Of a stretch of 64,000 nt of DNA, positions 55,531 through 64,000 are shown one piece after another. How positions within the stretch are numbered: position 1 is the stretch's first letter; each line of letters begins with the position of its first letter. A program made the translations under genes and the position numbers. The notes under the pieces were generated by a model, which worked only from the letters and a program-made list of their open reading frames with translations, made no database searches and was not told where the DNA came from. Source of the DNA: Cyanobacteria bacterium GSL.Bin1. GTDB taxonomy: Bacteria; Cyanobacteriota; Cyanobacteriia; Cyanobacteriales; Rubidibacteraceae. The stretch spans positions 88,551-152,550 of the forward strand of contig JAAANX010000099.1 of NCBI GenBank assembly GCA_009909085.1, read 5' to 3'.

Positions 55531-55813
55531 ATTTTGAAGTCGTCCGTACTCCGCTTTGATATAACAGAGCTTGCGGATGACCGTTGGTAAATCAAATCTC
55601 ATCAGCCAAGGCAATGATCGGTTATTAGTTATTTTTTATTCGTTGTTAGTGGTTTTTTATACTTAACAAGCAACGTTTAAATAGTAACTAATAACTTATT
55701 ATTAATGATTTACTAATTTGCCATTGATTCTTAGGCAAATCCTGGCTCTCAATTAATAACAGCTCAGGCTTCTCCCTTGCCGATAAAAAGAGAACAATAT
55801 GTGATGTAAAATT
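55531..55813. other. Intergenic region petM-psb28, inverted repeat
   Basis: 283 bases. GTTATTAGTTA at 55621-55631 and its perfect complement TAACTAATAAC at 55685-55695. The interior is AT-rich. No coding frame supported. It could be a transcript-end structure of petM or a small palindromic element. Confidence 0.45.
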
Positions 55814-56185
55814 ATGTCTGAATCTATCCCGACCATTGAATTTTTTGAAGGCATCCCTGAAGAAATTAGTGATGTTCGTTTACGTCAAGAAAAATCAACA
55901 GGCATCCGTAATGTTTTGATGATTTTTGAAAAGTTAGAAGCTTTAGAACGGTTTAATAGTTTTCGTCAGCAATTTTCCAAAGCTTTGAATTTAACTGATT
56001 CTGAAGGTAAAATTTCTGTTGAACCGGATTCTCTGCGCTTTATTTATGGCGGACCGGAAGGAGATGATTTACAACGGGTTGAATGTACGTTTGCCATTGA
56101 TCAAGATGATCATTGGGACCGCTTTATGCGTTTTATGCACCGCTATGCAGACGCTAACGGGATGGCGTATGAGGATAAACAGTGA
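55814..56185 (+). CDS. psb28: Photosystem II assembly protein Psb28 (Psb28-2-like)
   Basis: 123 residues. PTIEFFEGIPEEISDVRLRQ, then RFIYGGPEGDDLQRVECTFA and HWDRFMRFMHRYADANGMAY: the Psb28 family C-terminal motif WDRFMRFMxRYAxxNG. The N-terminal IEFFxGIPE and the GGPEGDDL loop fit the Psb28-2 variant better than Psb28-1. Assembly or repair factor of PSII, transient CP47/RC47 contact. Confidence 0.92.
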   Translation: MSESIPTIEFFEGIPEEISDVRLRQEKSTGIRNVLMIFEKLEALERFNSFRQQFSKALNLTDSEGKISVEPDSLRFIYGGPEGDDLQRVECTFAIDQDDHWDRFMRFMHRYADANGMAYEDKQ

Positions 56186-56359
56186 TTCAATGAGTTTGGG
56201 GAGAGGAAGTGCGCTACTGTAATTCAGGGACGATTAATAATCAATAATTAGGGGAATTGAGAGAGGGTATGAACTTTATATTTCTTGCTTTTTTATTCGT
56301 TTTCGACTCTCTGCTCAAATAATGAAGTCAAGTTGACAGTTAAAAAAATAACGGGTTAA

Positions 56360-57553
<1,194 letters not shown>

Positions 57554-57665
57554 GCGTTATGGGCTAGCACCTGATACAGCAGCTGTGAAAGAGGATTGAA
57601 CAGCTACCGATGACTCCCATGGAAAAGGAAGTTTATGCTGTCGCCTGAGTCCAAGCCTTTAATAT

Positions 57666-59099
57666 CTAAGAATTCACATAAGATTGTGAGACATTAGTCT
57701 GCTGAAACAACTTCTCTTTTCCCTTTTGCAGGATACTCTTAAACAAAGCAGTCCGTTGATTATTCTGGAAGACTTCTTGCAACTTCGTTTGTAAACGGTT
57801 GAGATTTAAAGTTTCTCCACTTTCTTGACTCAATTCTTGTTCTTGGAAGTATGCAATTAAACTTAACCCAGCAATGCGAGTGAGATAAGCTGCACTTAAC
57901 CCTTGTACTGTTCCCCCAGCAAGATAAGTCAAGGCGTTTGCTTTTAAGACACTGGTCATGGTTTGGGTGGAAAATTCCACTAACCCTAACTGCACCATTT
58001 GTTTACCCAAGGTTCCTGCAACAGTTTGCGCTTGTTGCCAGGAAAATTGGGGTTGATACAGTTTACCAAGATCAAAGACAAGTTGGGCATTAATGGCGGC
58101 GGTGGCAAGTAAATCTAGACTGCTAACCGGATTGACAAAAGCAGTTCCTGCTGCTACCCATTGATATTGTTCAATATAGGGCATAGCGTGTTGACGACGA
58201 ATCCCATTGAGAATTACTTTTGCCTCTTGCTTCAGCAGGTAAGTTTTGCGCCAAGTGCTTTGATAAAGGAGAGTTTGTTTTTCTTCACTGAGAAGGGTTT
58301 GTAAGCGCGTTCCTAACGTTTCGATTTGAGGTTCAGGGGTTTCTTCCCATTCTTCGTGAGTATTATCGACTTTAAATTTGCGCACTTTAATCGGTGCTGG
58401 CGCTGCAGTGGTGCTGATAATATCCGCTTCGGGAATTATCTCACTGAGGCGAGTTTTGAGTTGCTTTAAGATGACGGCTTGTTGCTCGCTAGAGTAGTGA
58501 TCTTGTTTGTTAAAGACGAGTAAAATCTTTTGTTGGAGTTGACTCCACTTTTTAATGGTTTGATATTCAGAGTCAGTGAGGTCGCCATTCAAAACGAAAA
58601 TCGCGATTTCGCAAGGGAGAACGCTGTTTTCAATCGCTGTGCTATCGCTATCGTTTTGATACAGGGCAGGGGTTTCAAGGAGACTCTCAGCAGAAAGGGT
58701 AAGAGCTGATTTGAGGCGTGTTTTTCCGACACTTTTTCCGCCTGTAATCGCAATTTGGAAGCTGTCACGATTGAGTTGATCGGGGAGTTGATCAAGACGC
58801 TGTTGGAGATGAGAAATATCAGTTTCTGGTGCTTCGGTTGCGATTCGGTCTAAAATTGCTTGCGTGGCTTTGAGAATTTCATCAACCGCTTTTTGATCAA
58901 TGGGGGCTTCTATGGGAGAAACGGAGGTCTTGCTTTGTCGCGATCGCCACCACCAGAGACCACTTCCCAGCGCGATCGCGCCTGTAATGCCCCATTCTCC
59001 CAATCCCATTAAGGAATCTTGCACGGTAGAACCAATCCACAATAAAAAGGATAAACCGACACCTGTGACTAAAATTGGCTTTCGTAGTTGCAGCGCCAT
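57666..59099 (-). CDS. DUF697-type membrane GTPase
   Basis: 477 residues. N-terminal membrane segments (LVTGVGLSFLLWIGSTVQD, ITGAIALGSGLWWWR), a GTPase domain with ITGGKSVGKTRLKSAL (P-loop with GKSVGKT), CEIAIFVLNGDLTDSEY and LVFNKQDHYS, then the DUF697 half (SSLDLLATAAINAQLVFDLG, YLAGGTVQGLSAAYLTRIAG). Typical cyanobacterial protein. The G2/G3 region is degenerate, so GTP hydrolysis is not assured. Function unknown. Confidence 0.88.
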   Translation of the reverse strand: MALQLRKPILVTGVGLSFLLWIGSTVQDSLMGLGEWGITGAIALGSGLWWWRSRQSKTSVSPIEAPIDQKAVDEILKATQAILDRIATEAPETDISHLQQRLDQLPDQLNRDSFQIAITGGKSVGKTRLKSALTLSAESLLETPALYQNDSDSTAIENSVLPCEIAIFVLNGDLTDSEYQTIKKWSQLQQKILLVFNKQDHYSSEQQAVILKQLKTRLSEIIPEADIISTTAAPAPIKVRKFKVDNTHEEWEETPEPQIETLGTRLQTLLSEEKQTLLYQSTWRKTYLLKQEAKVILNGIRRQHAMPYIEQYQWVAAGTAFVNPVSSLDLLATAAINAQLVFDLGKLYQPQFSWQQAQTVAGTLGKQMVQLGLVEFSTQTMTSVLKANALTYLAGGTVQGLSAAYLTRIAGLSLIAYFQEQELSQESGETLNLNRLQTKLQEVFQNNQRTALFKSILQKGKEKLFQQTNVSQSYVNS

Positions 59100-59200
59100 A
59101 ATTCAATTCTCCCTAAGCACTTTAAAGCACACCTCTCTAATATCCTAAGCTATTTTGAGGAAATCAAGCGCTAAATTTACCGTTGATTATCCTACCGCAG

Positions 59201-59241
59201 GAGGGGGATAAAATTAGCAAGTTATCTCAGCGAGATTAGCC
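59201..59241. repeat. Diverged copy of psbA 3' flank
   Basis: Aligns without gaps to 63601-63641 (psbA terminator arm and stop region) with 35 of 41 matches: GAGGGGG, AGC, TATCTCAGC, AGATTAGCC all shared in the same spacing. It lies just before the receiver fragment and suggests that a psbA end once stood here or was copied here. Confidence 0.7.
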
Positions 59242-59270
59242 ATATTGATCTTAAGGTTGAGTCACCTCTC

Positions 59271-59627
59271 TTAGGCATCAACTGGGTTTAACAGCGCCGA
59301 AATCCGGCTCAAAAGAGTTTCCAAATTAAAGGGCTTGGCCAGAAAACAATCAGCGCCCTTAGCGAGAGCGGTTTCTTCATGAATTAGAGCACCACTGATG
59401 GCAATAATAGGCAGCTCGGGATTGATCGCTTTTAAGTTACTGATTAAGTTAAACCCGTCCCAGTTAGGTATCATGATATCGGTCACAACGAATTGAATCT
59501 CTGATTGGTGTAGCTGGTATTGTTCCAGAGCTTCCGCCCCATTCTGAGCCAGCAAAATGCGGTAATGATGGATTTCAAGGAGAGCTTGTAGCATCCGACG
59601 CACCATTTCTTCGTCTTCAACAACCAA
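59271..59627 (-). CDS. Receiver-domain fragment of a hybrid kinase (third piece)
   Basis: 118 codons from a TTG start. Receiver domain with VVEDEEMVRR, the phospho-aspartate region VVTDIMIPNWDGFNL, ISGALIHEET and KPFNLETLL. It is in the same reading frame as the upstream histidine-kinase piece: 14 sense codons and an amber TAG (59670-59672) separate them. So it was very likely the C-terminal receiver of one long hybrid kinase. It might still be made from the internal TTG. Confidence 0.7.
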   Translation of the reverse strand: MVVEDEEMVRRMLQALLEIHHYRILLAQNGAEALEQYQLHQSEIQFVVTDIMIPNWDGFNLISNLKAINPELPIIAISGALIHEETALAKGADCFLAKPFNLETLLSRISALLNPVDA

Positions 59628-59669
59628 AACGAATGCCTTCTGATGGCTGGGAGTCGTTGTGAGCTCAGG

Positions 59670-60626
59670 CTATAACGGCTCTTTTTCCGGGCTGTCGCTG
59701 GCGAGCAAGGGGAAATAGACTTTAAATTGAGTCCCCGAGCCCACCTGAGTGTCAACCTGCAAAAACCCCTCATTGGCTTTGACCAGTCCACGCACTGTCG
59801 CTAAGCCCAATCCGGTGCCCTGCCCCGGTGCCTTGGTGGTAAAAAACGGGTCAAACATCCGTTCTTTCACTTCAGGGGGAATCCCGATACCGGTATCAGC
59901 TACCGTTATAACAGCGTAATCGCCCACATGGGCATCCAGATTTTGGGCTGCCATTGCCTCATCCACAAACACCTTCGCCGCTGAAATAGTCAGCGTTCCA
60001 CCATTGGGCATCGCATCCCGAGCATTAACACATAGGTTCAAAATAATCTGGTGAAGGTAGGTCGGATCGACTAAAATCATGTCTAGAGCGGGCTGGGTTT
60101 TCTGTGATGGGGGAATATTGATCTGAGTTTTGATGGATGTAGGAAAGCTCTGCTGAATGATGATGGTTTCTTCTTGCAACAGAGCTGCCCAATCAATAAG
60201 CTCCCGTGCTCCTTCACTCATACGAGTCACTGAAAGAATTTGTTTGACTAGGTTGCCTCCCCGTTTAGCGCTAGATTCTATAAAGTTTAATTGTTCTAAC
60301 CCTTTGGCATCGAGTCCCTTCTGCGTCAACTTGAGAAGCTGAGCCAGAGTCAGAATTGGAGTGAGAATATTGTTGAGGTCGTGGGCAATGTCGCTCGCCA
60401 AACTCCCGAGGCTCTCTAGCCGTTGAGCCTGATAAAACTGCGCCTCCAGATTTTTCTTTTCAGTAATATCGGTGGAGATGACACCGATCGCGTAAGGGGT
60501 ACCTGTGGCATTGTACAGCGGAAACTTGACGGTGATATAGCTGTGAATGCCATCGGCTAGGGGGGCAGTATCTTCAATCTGCATTGCAGCCAGCAGAGAA
60601 GACTTCGCGATAAACGCCCTCTCCAC
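59670..60626 (-). CDS. Histidine kinase piece of a broken hybrid two-component gene (second piece)
   Basis: 318 codons from a GTG inside the end of the first piece. Tail of a PAS domain ([20 protein letters not shown]), HisKA with phospho-histidine in [16 protein letters not shown], HATPase with [30 protein letters not shown] and [13 protein letters not shown]. The PAS front is in another frame upstream (first piece), implying a frameshift or deletion at about 60600. The catalytic residues are intact, so a truncated soluble kinase could exist. Confidence 0.7.
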   Translation of the reverse strand: MERAFIAKSSLLAAMQIEDTAPLADGIHSYITVKFPLYNATGTPYAIGVISTDITEKKNLEAQFYQAQRLESLGSLASDIAHDLNNILTPILTLAQLLKLTQKGLDAKGLEQLNFIESSAKRGGNLVKQILSVTRMSEGARELIDWAALLQEETIIIQQSFPTSIKTQINIPPSQKTQPALDMILVDPTYLHQIILNLCVNARDAMPNGGTLTISAAKVFVDEAMAAQNLDAHVGDYAVITVADTGIGIPPEVKERMFDPFFTTKAPGQGTGLGLATVRGLVKANEGFLQVDTQVGSGTQFKVYFPLLASDSPEKEPL

Positions 60627-62379
60627 TGCATCGAATCAGGAGATCAGGCAGAGCCGCTAAAATCGCTCGATTTTTAGCTTCACTTTCCTGTAGAGACAAT
60701 TCGGCTTGTTTGCGATCACTGATATTCGTCGCCACCGTCGTCACCTGCCAGCACGCGGCAGCCTTATCCCACTGAGAAGTCAATGTTTCAGAAATCCAGC
60801 GGATGGTATCAGTTTTATCTCGGAAGCGGTACTCGACGGTGAAACTTGCTTCAGCAAAAATGGGCTCATAGGCGGGTCTGATTACCCTCTCGAGATCTTC
60901 TGATACTACCCGTGACTGCCAGAGATGGGGATCTCCCATCATTTCAGCCTGGGAGTACCCATAGACGGTATCACATCCAACCGACATAAATCCATGAACA
61001 TAGCTGTGATCCGGATAGGCTGCAAACTCACCGATCGCTGCTCCTACATTGTCAAAAATCCGGCTGAGTTGCGTTTCGGATTTCTGGAGAGCGGCTTCAG
61101 CACGTTTGCGATCGCTGATATCGCGCAAAATAGAGAGATGACGACCGGGAATAAAATGAGCGATCGCGTTGAACTCAGTATCTTTGATTTGACCATCAGG
61201 TTGATGAATCTGAAACTCTCCCGACAACTCACCGTCATGCAAAAACTGCTGCCAGACCTCTGCTATATCGATTGCTGGGTCTGCAATATCAGCAACGTTA
61301 CACCTCAGCAAGTCTTCACGCGTCATGCTTAGTAACTCGCACGCTGCTGGATTGGCATTGATATAGTCACCCTCATCATCAGCGATCAAAATAGCTTCCA
61401 GGGCATGGTCAAATAGGGCTTGCCATTGGTTTTCTTGTTGCTGCAGCTCTTGATTGGCTTCCATCAATTGTTCGGTGCGCTCTCTTACCTGCATCGCCAA
61501 TTGATTACGAGCCGCTTTTAACTGCTCCCGTTCTTGGGCTAAAGCTTCCTGGGCAATTTCGAGATCTTGGTTTTTCTTGCCCAGTTTGGCTTGGGTCGCT
61601 TGCAGTTGTTCGAGAGTTTCCCGTAACTCCTCATTGACCCCCTTGAGCTGAGCCATCTGCAGTGATGATGACTCATCTGTTGAAGCAAATTGAACTTCAT
61701 CATACAACGGATTCAGCCGATAGCTCTGCCGATGCACCGTTTTAATAAAATCCTCAGGAGCACCAGCCGCTTTCAGCTTTTTACGCAACTCCTTGACGTG
61801 GTTGCGAACAGTTTCCTCGCCCACAATCTCCAGGGCACTCCAGCCCTGTTCTAAAATAGCGCGGGCACTCTGAATTTTCGGGGCATAGCGCAGCAATACT
61901 TCCAGCGAGCTATATTCTTTGGGAGTCAGGTTCAGCAGTTTTTTTCCGTAGCTCACCTGCAACTGACTGGGATCGAGGGATAATTGTCCCCAGTGTAAGA
62001 TCGGTGGGGCTTTCAAGTCTCCCCGACGCAGCAGAGACTGTATGCGCGCCAGCAGCTCTTCCGCCTCGAAAGGTTTAGTCACATAGTCATCGGCTCCGAC
62101 GTTGAGGGCAGTCGCTTTGGTCTGGGCTGAGGCTTCCTCCCCTGTCAAGAGCAGAATGGGAGTCTGTATCCCCTTGCTGCGAAGCTGCTGACAGAGGCTG
62201 ACTCCATCTAAATTGGGCAACCCAATATCCAGCACGATCAGATTGTAGTCATAGGCTTCTGCCATTTCCAACCCTTCTGAGCCATCCGCAGCGAGATCCA
62301 CCGTGTAGTGATGGCTGACCAATAAAGCTTCAATCCCATAGACGACAGTCGTTTCGTCTTCAACAACTAGAATTTTCAT
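60574..62379 (-). CDS. Response regulator with OmpR-type wHTH and PAS domains (first piece of a broken hybrid)
   Basis: 601 codons. Receiver with phospho-aspartate in LIVLDIGLPNLDG, LLLTGEEASAQT, DYVTKPFEAEELL; OmpR-type winged helix at about 130-225 (LTPKEYSSLEVLLRYAPKIQ, EETVRNHVKELRKKLKAAGA); coiled coil about 240-320; PAS domains (QALFDHALEAILIADDEGDY; YGYSQAEMMGDPHLW), then [20 protein letters not shown] before the frame runs into unrelated codons. Complete forms continue PAS-kinase-receiver; here the continuation lies in the next frame. Confidence 0.75.
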   Translation of the reverse strand: MKILVVEDETTVVYGIEALLVSHHYTVDLAADGSEGLEMAEAYDYNLIVLDIGLPNLDGVSLCQQLRSKGIQTPILLLTGEEASAQTKATALNVGADDYVTKPFEAEELLARIQSLLRRGDLKAPPILHWGQLSLDPSQLQVSYGKKLLNLTPKEYSSLEVLLRYAPKIQSARAILEQGWSALEIVGEETVRNHVKELRKKLKAAGAPEDFIKTVHRQSYRLNPLYDEVQFASTDESSSLQMAQLKGVNEELRETLEQLQATQAKLGKKNQDLEIAQEALAQEREQLKAARNQLAMQVRERTEQLMEANQELQQQENQWQALFDHALEAILIADDEGDYINANPAACELLSMTREDLLRCNVADIADPAIDIAEVWQQFLHDGELSGEFQIHQPDGQIKDTEFNAIAHFIPGRHLSILRDISDRKRAEAALQKSETQLSRIFDNVGAAIGEFAAYPDHSYVHGFMSVGCDTVYGYSQAEMMGDPHLWQSRVVSEDLERVIRPAYEPIFAEASFTVEYRFRDKTDTIRWISETLTSQWDKAAACWQVTTVATNISDRKQAELSLQESEAKNRAILAALPDLLIRCSGEGVYREVFSAGCNAD

Positions 62380-62712
62380 AATGATCCCCTTGAAGTGTTA
62401 ACTAAATAGGGATCTTGGAAAGTCTGAAGTCGCTATCGTCGAGATCTACAAGAGAGAAATGAGGCTTTTCAGTCACTAAAACCCTCAGCTTTGCTCATTT
62501 GTTAAGCATTTGTTTCGCAGTCCCCCTAAATTTCAACTCCCCTTATCTTCCTTCACAACTTCATTATAAAACTACTGCCACAATTCTTAAATGAAGAATA
62601 CTTGACTTGTCTCATTGATCTTTAGAGAAATCAGGAAAAACAACTAAGCCTGAAACAAGCTATTTATATACAGCTCAAAAACACTTAGATAGCTATAAAT
62701 GGAGAAAGTTTA
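62380..62712. other. Intergenic region before the DUF1830 fusion gene
   Basis: 333 bases. AT-rich, no gene, no terminator with T-run identified. It must hold the promoters of the hybrid regulator (minus) and of the DUF1830 fusion (plus). Confidence 0.5.
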
Positions 62713-63138
62713 ATGACAAAAGAAAAAGTACCTCAGCCTGACTCCTGCAAACATTGTAAATATTATAACTATGAAGGAAGACGCGGTGGTCATTGCTATC
62801 TGTTGGATGTACCGGTTCGAGCAAATTGGTGTGCTTGTCCTTTAGGCATTTCGATCGTTGATCGTTGCGAAGATCCTCTACCCGTTAAAAGTCCGCTTTT
62901 CCCCACCAAAATTCTGTGCCGCTATACCAATGACACAGACCAACATCAGATTATTCGGATTTCAAATATTCCTAGCTGGTTTTTTGAACGAGCCGTTTTC
63001 CCTGGACAATCCGTAAAGTTTAGAGCCTTTTCCAATGGTTTGCTTGAGATTCATACAGAGGAGTCTAGTGGGTCAATCCTCTCAGATATTATTCCCTGTG
63101 ATCAATTACTTCTCATTTTTGTCAAAGTGATCTCTTGA
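62713..63138 (+). CDS. Cysteine-rich N-terminal module fused to DUF1830
   Basis: 141 residues. N-terminal zinc-ribbon-like part SCKHCKYYNYEGRRGGHCYL and VRANWCACPLGI, with cysteine spacing suited to metal binding (residues about 12-45). C-terminal part ILCRYTNDTDQHQIIRISNI then FFERAVFPGQSVKFRAF resembles DUF1830, a small cyanobacterial family usually found alone. No signal peptide. Function unknown. It precedes another small gene by 44 bases. Confidence 0.75.
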   Translation: MTKEKVPQPDSCKHCKYYNYEGRRGGHCYLLDVPVRANWCACPLGISIVDRCEDPLPVKSPLFPTKILCRYTNDTDQHQIIRISNIPSWFFERAVFPGQSVKFRAFSNGLLEIHTEESSGSILSDIIPCDQLLLIFVKVIS

Positions 63139-63182
63139 TGCAAACGGAATGCCCCGCCTGCGATTATCTGTGAGTTTTTAAT

Positions 63183-63470
63183 ATGGAACCCAAGCACAAT
63201 TTGCTACAAATGAAATTAATAGAATTAAAACAAGTTATTTTTGACTTGCAAGCGATCAACCCAAAAACTGAATTTGATATTACTGAATATGCAGAACTTA
63301 TGGAAAATATGGGATTACAAAAATATGCTGCTGAAATGGCACTATTCAAAGCGTGCAAGATCATCTATCACAAAAACCCTGTACTGGCTAATCAACTTTG
63401 GGAAGAGTTACTAGAAACTTCAGATGATCTGGTTCAGCAAATTTATAACAATGTTCCCATAAATGATTGA
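63183..63470 (+). CDS. Hypothetical helical protein
   Basis: 95 residues, soluble, helical (LIELKQVIFDLQAINPKTEF, AELMENMGLQKYAAEMALFK). No motif recognised. Convergent to psbA; same strand as the DUF1830 fusion, possibly the same transcript. Confidence 0.6.
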   Translation: MEPKHNLLQMKLIELKQVIFDLQAINPKTEFDITEYAELMENMGLQKYAAEMALFKACKIIYHKNPVLANQLWEELLETSDDLVQQIYNNVPIND

Positions 63471-63581
63471 TAACAGGCAGTTTTAGGATTGCTTGGTCAC
63501 AACTTACTGTTTCACAGCCTGCCTATGCCCTAGAGATATCCTATCGGTTATACTCAGTAAGTTCAACCTAAATTTAAAGAA

Positions 63582-63607
63582 CAAAAACCCCCTCACAGTG
63601 GAGGGGG
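63582..63607 (-). terminator. psbA terminator
   Basis: On the minus strand: CCCCCTC, six-base loop, GAGGGGG, then TTTTTG. Perfect 7-bp GC stem about 30 bases beyond the psbA stop. Confidence 0.85.
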
Positions 63608-63635
63608 TAAAATTTAGCGAGCTATCTCAGCAAGA

Positions 63636-64000
<365 letters not shown>

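Overview
The window is cyanobacterial chromosome. It carries psbO, petM, a psb28 homologue, psbA, CP12 and a tocopherol-cyclase-family gene, several cyanobacteria-restricted families (DUF1350, DUF1830, DUF3038/DUF4335, DUF3181), and very many copies of the HIP1 octamer GCGATCGC. I cannot name the species from sequence alone; a unicellular Chroococcales-type organism is the best guess.

Layout. 1-6.3 kb: psbO (start only), a phosphohexomutase, an M48/TPR protease, an ABC sugar-type permease and rimM. 6.3-14.0 kb: a decayed chromosomal integron. Five attC-like folded sites, all in minus orientation, separate minus-strand cassettes holding four toxin-antitoxin pairs, a membrane protein and a restriction-modification cassette whose endonuclease gene has an in-frame stop. 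Pieces of an integron integrase gene lie at both ends: N- and C-terminal scraps at 13.84-13.99 kb and a middle scrap at 6.75-6.95 kb. 14.0-25.5 kb: an LpxB-related glycosyltransferase, an ABHD10-like hydrolase, argC, a CP12 variant, bifunctional putA, a small membrane-protein group and a hybrid histidine kinase. 25.5-31.2 kb: a one-module NRPS with a PilZ-like insertion and a terminal thioester reductase, divergent from ddl. 31.3-41 kb: a Phd/YoeB pair beside tRNA-Phe, DUF3038-DUF4335, a degenerate DinG-type helicase, tyrA, a MazE-like/PIN pair, a lipoprotein and recJ. 41-59.1 kb: ecfT, der, ssb, DUF1350, a GST, the tocopherol-cyclase-family gene, a Deg protease, an NrdG-like radical SAM protein, two ABC-2 permeases, a desaturase/SDR fusion, a glucolipid synthase candidate, petM, psb28, frmA and a DUF697 GTPase. 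59.2-64 kb: a broken hybrid two-component gene in three pieces, a DUF1830 fusion, and the 3' part of psbA.

Two themes run through the window. First, accessory genes (six toxin-antitoxin pairs, R-M, integron) sit between ordinary housekeeping genes. Second, three accessory segments are bordered by short diverged direct copies of the 3' part of the neighbouring core gene (rimM, tyrA, psbA), a pattern I saw directly in the sequence. All family assignments are by eye; no database search was run.
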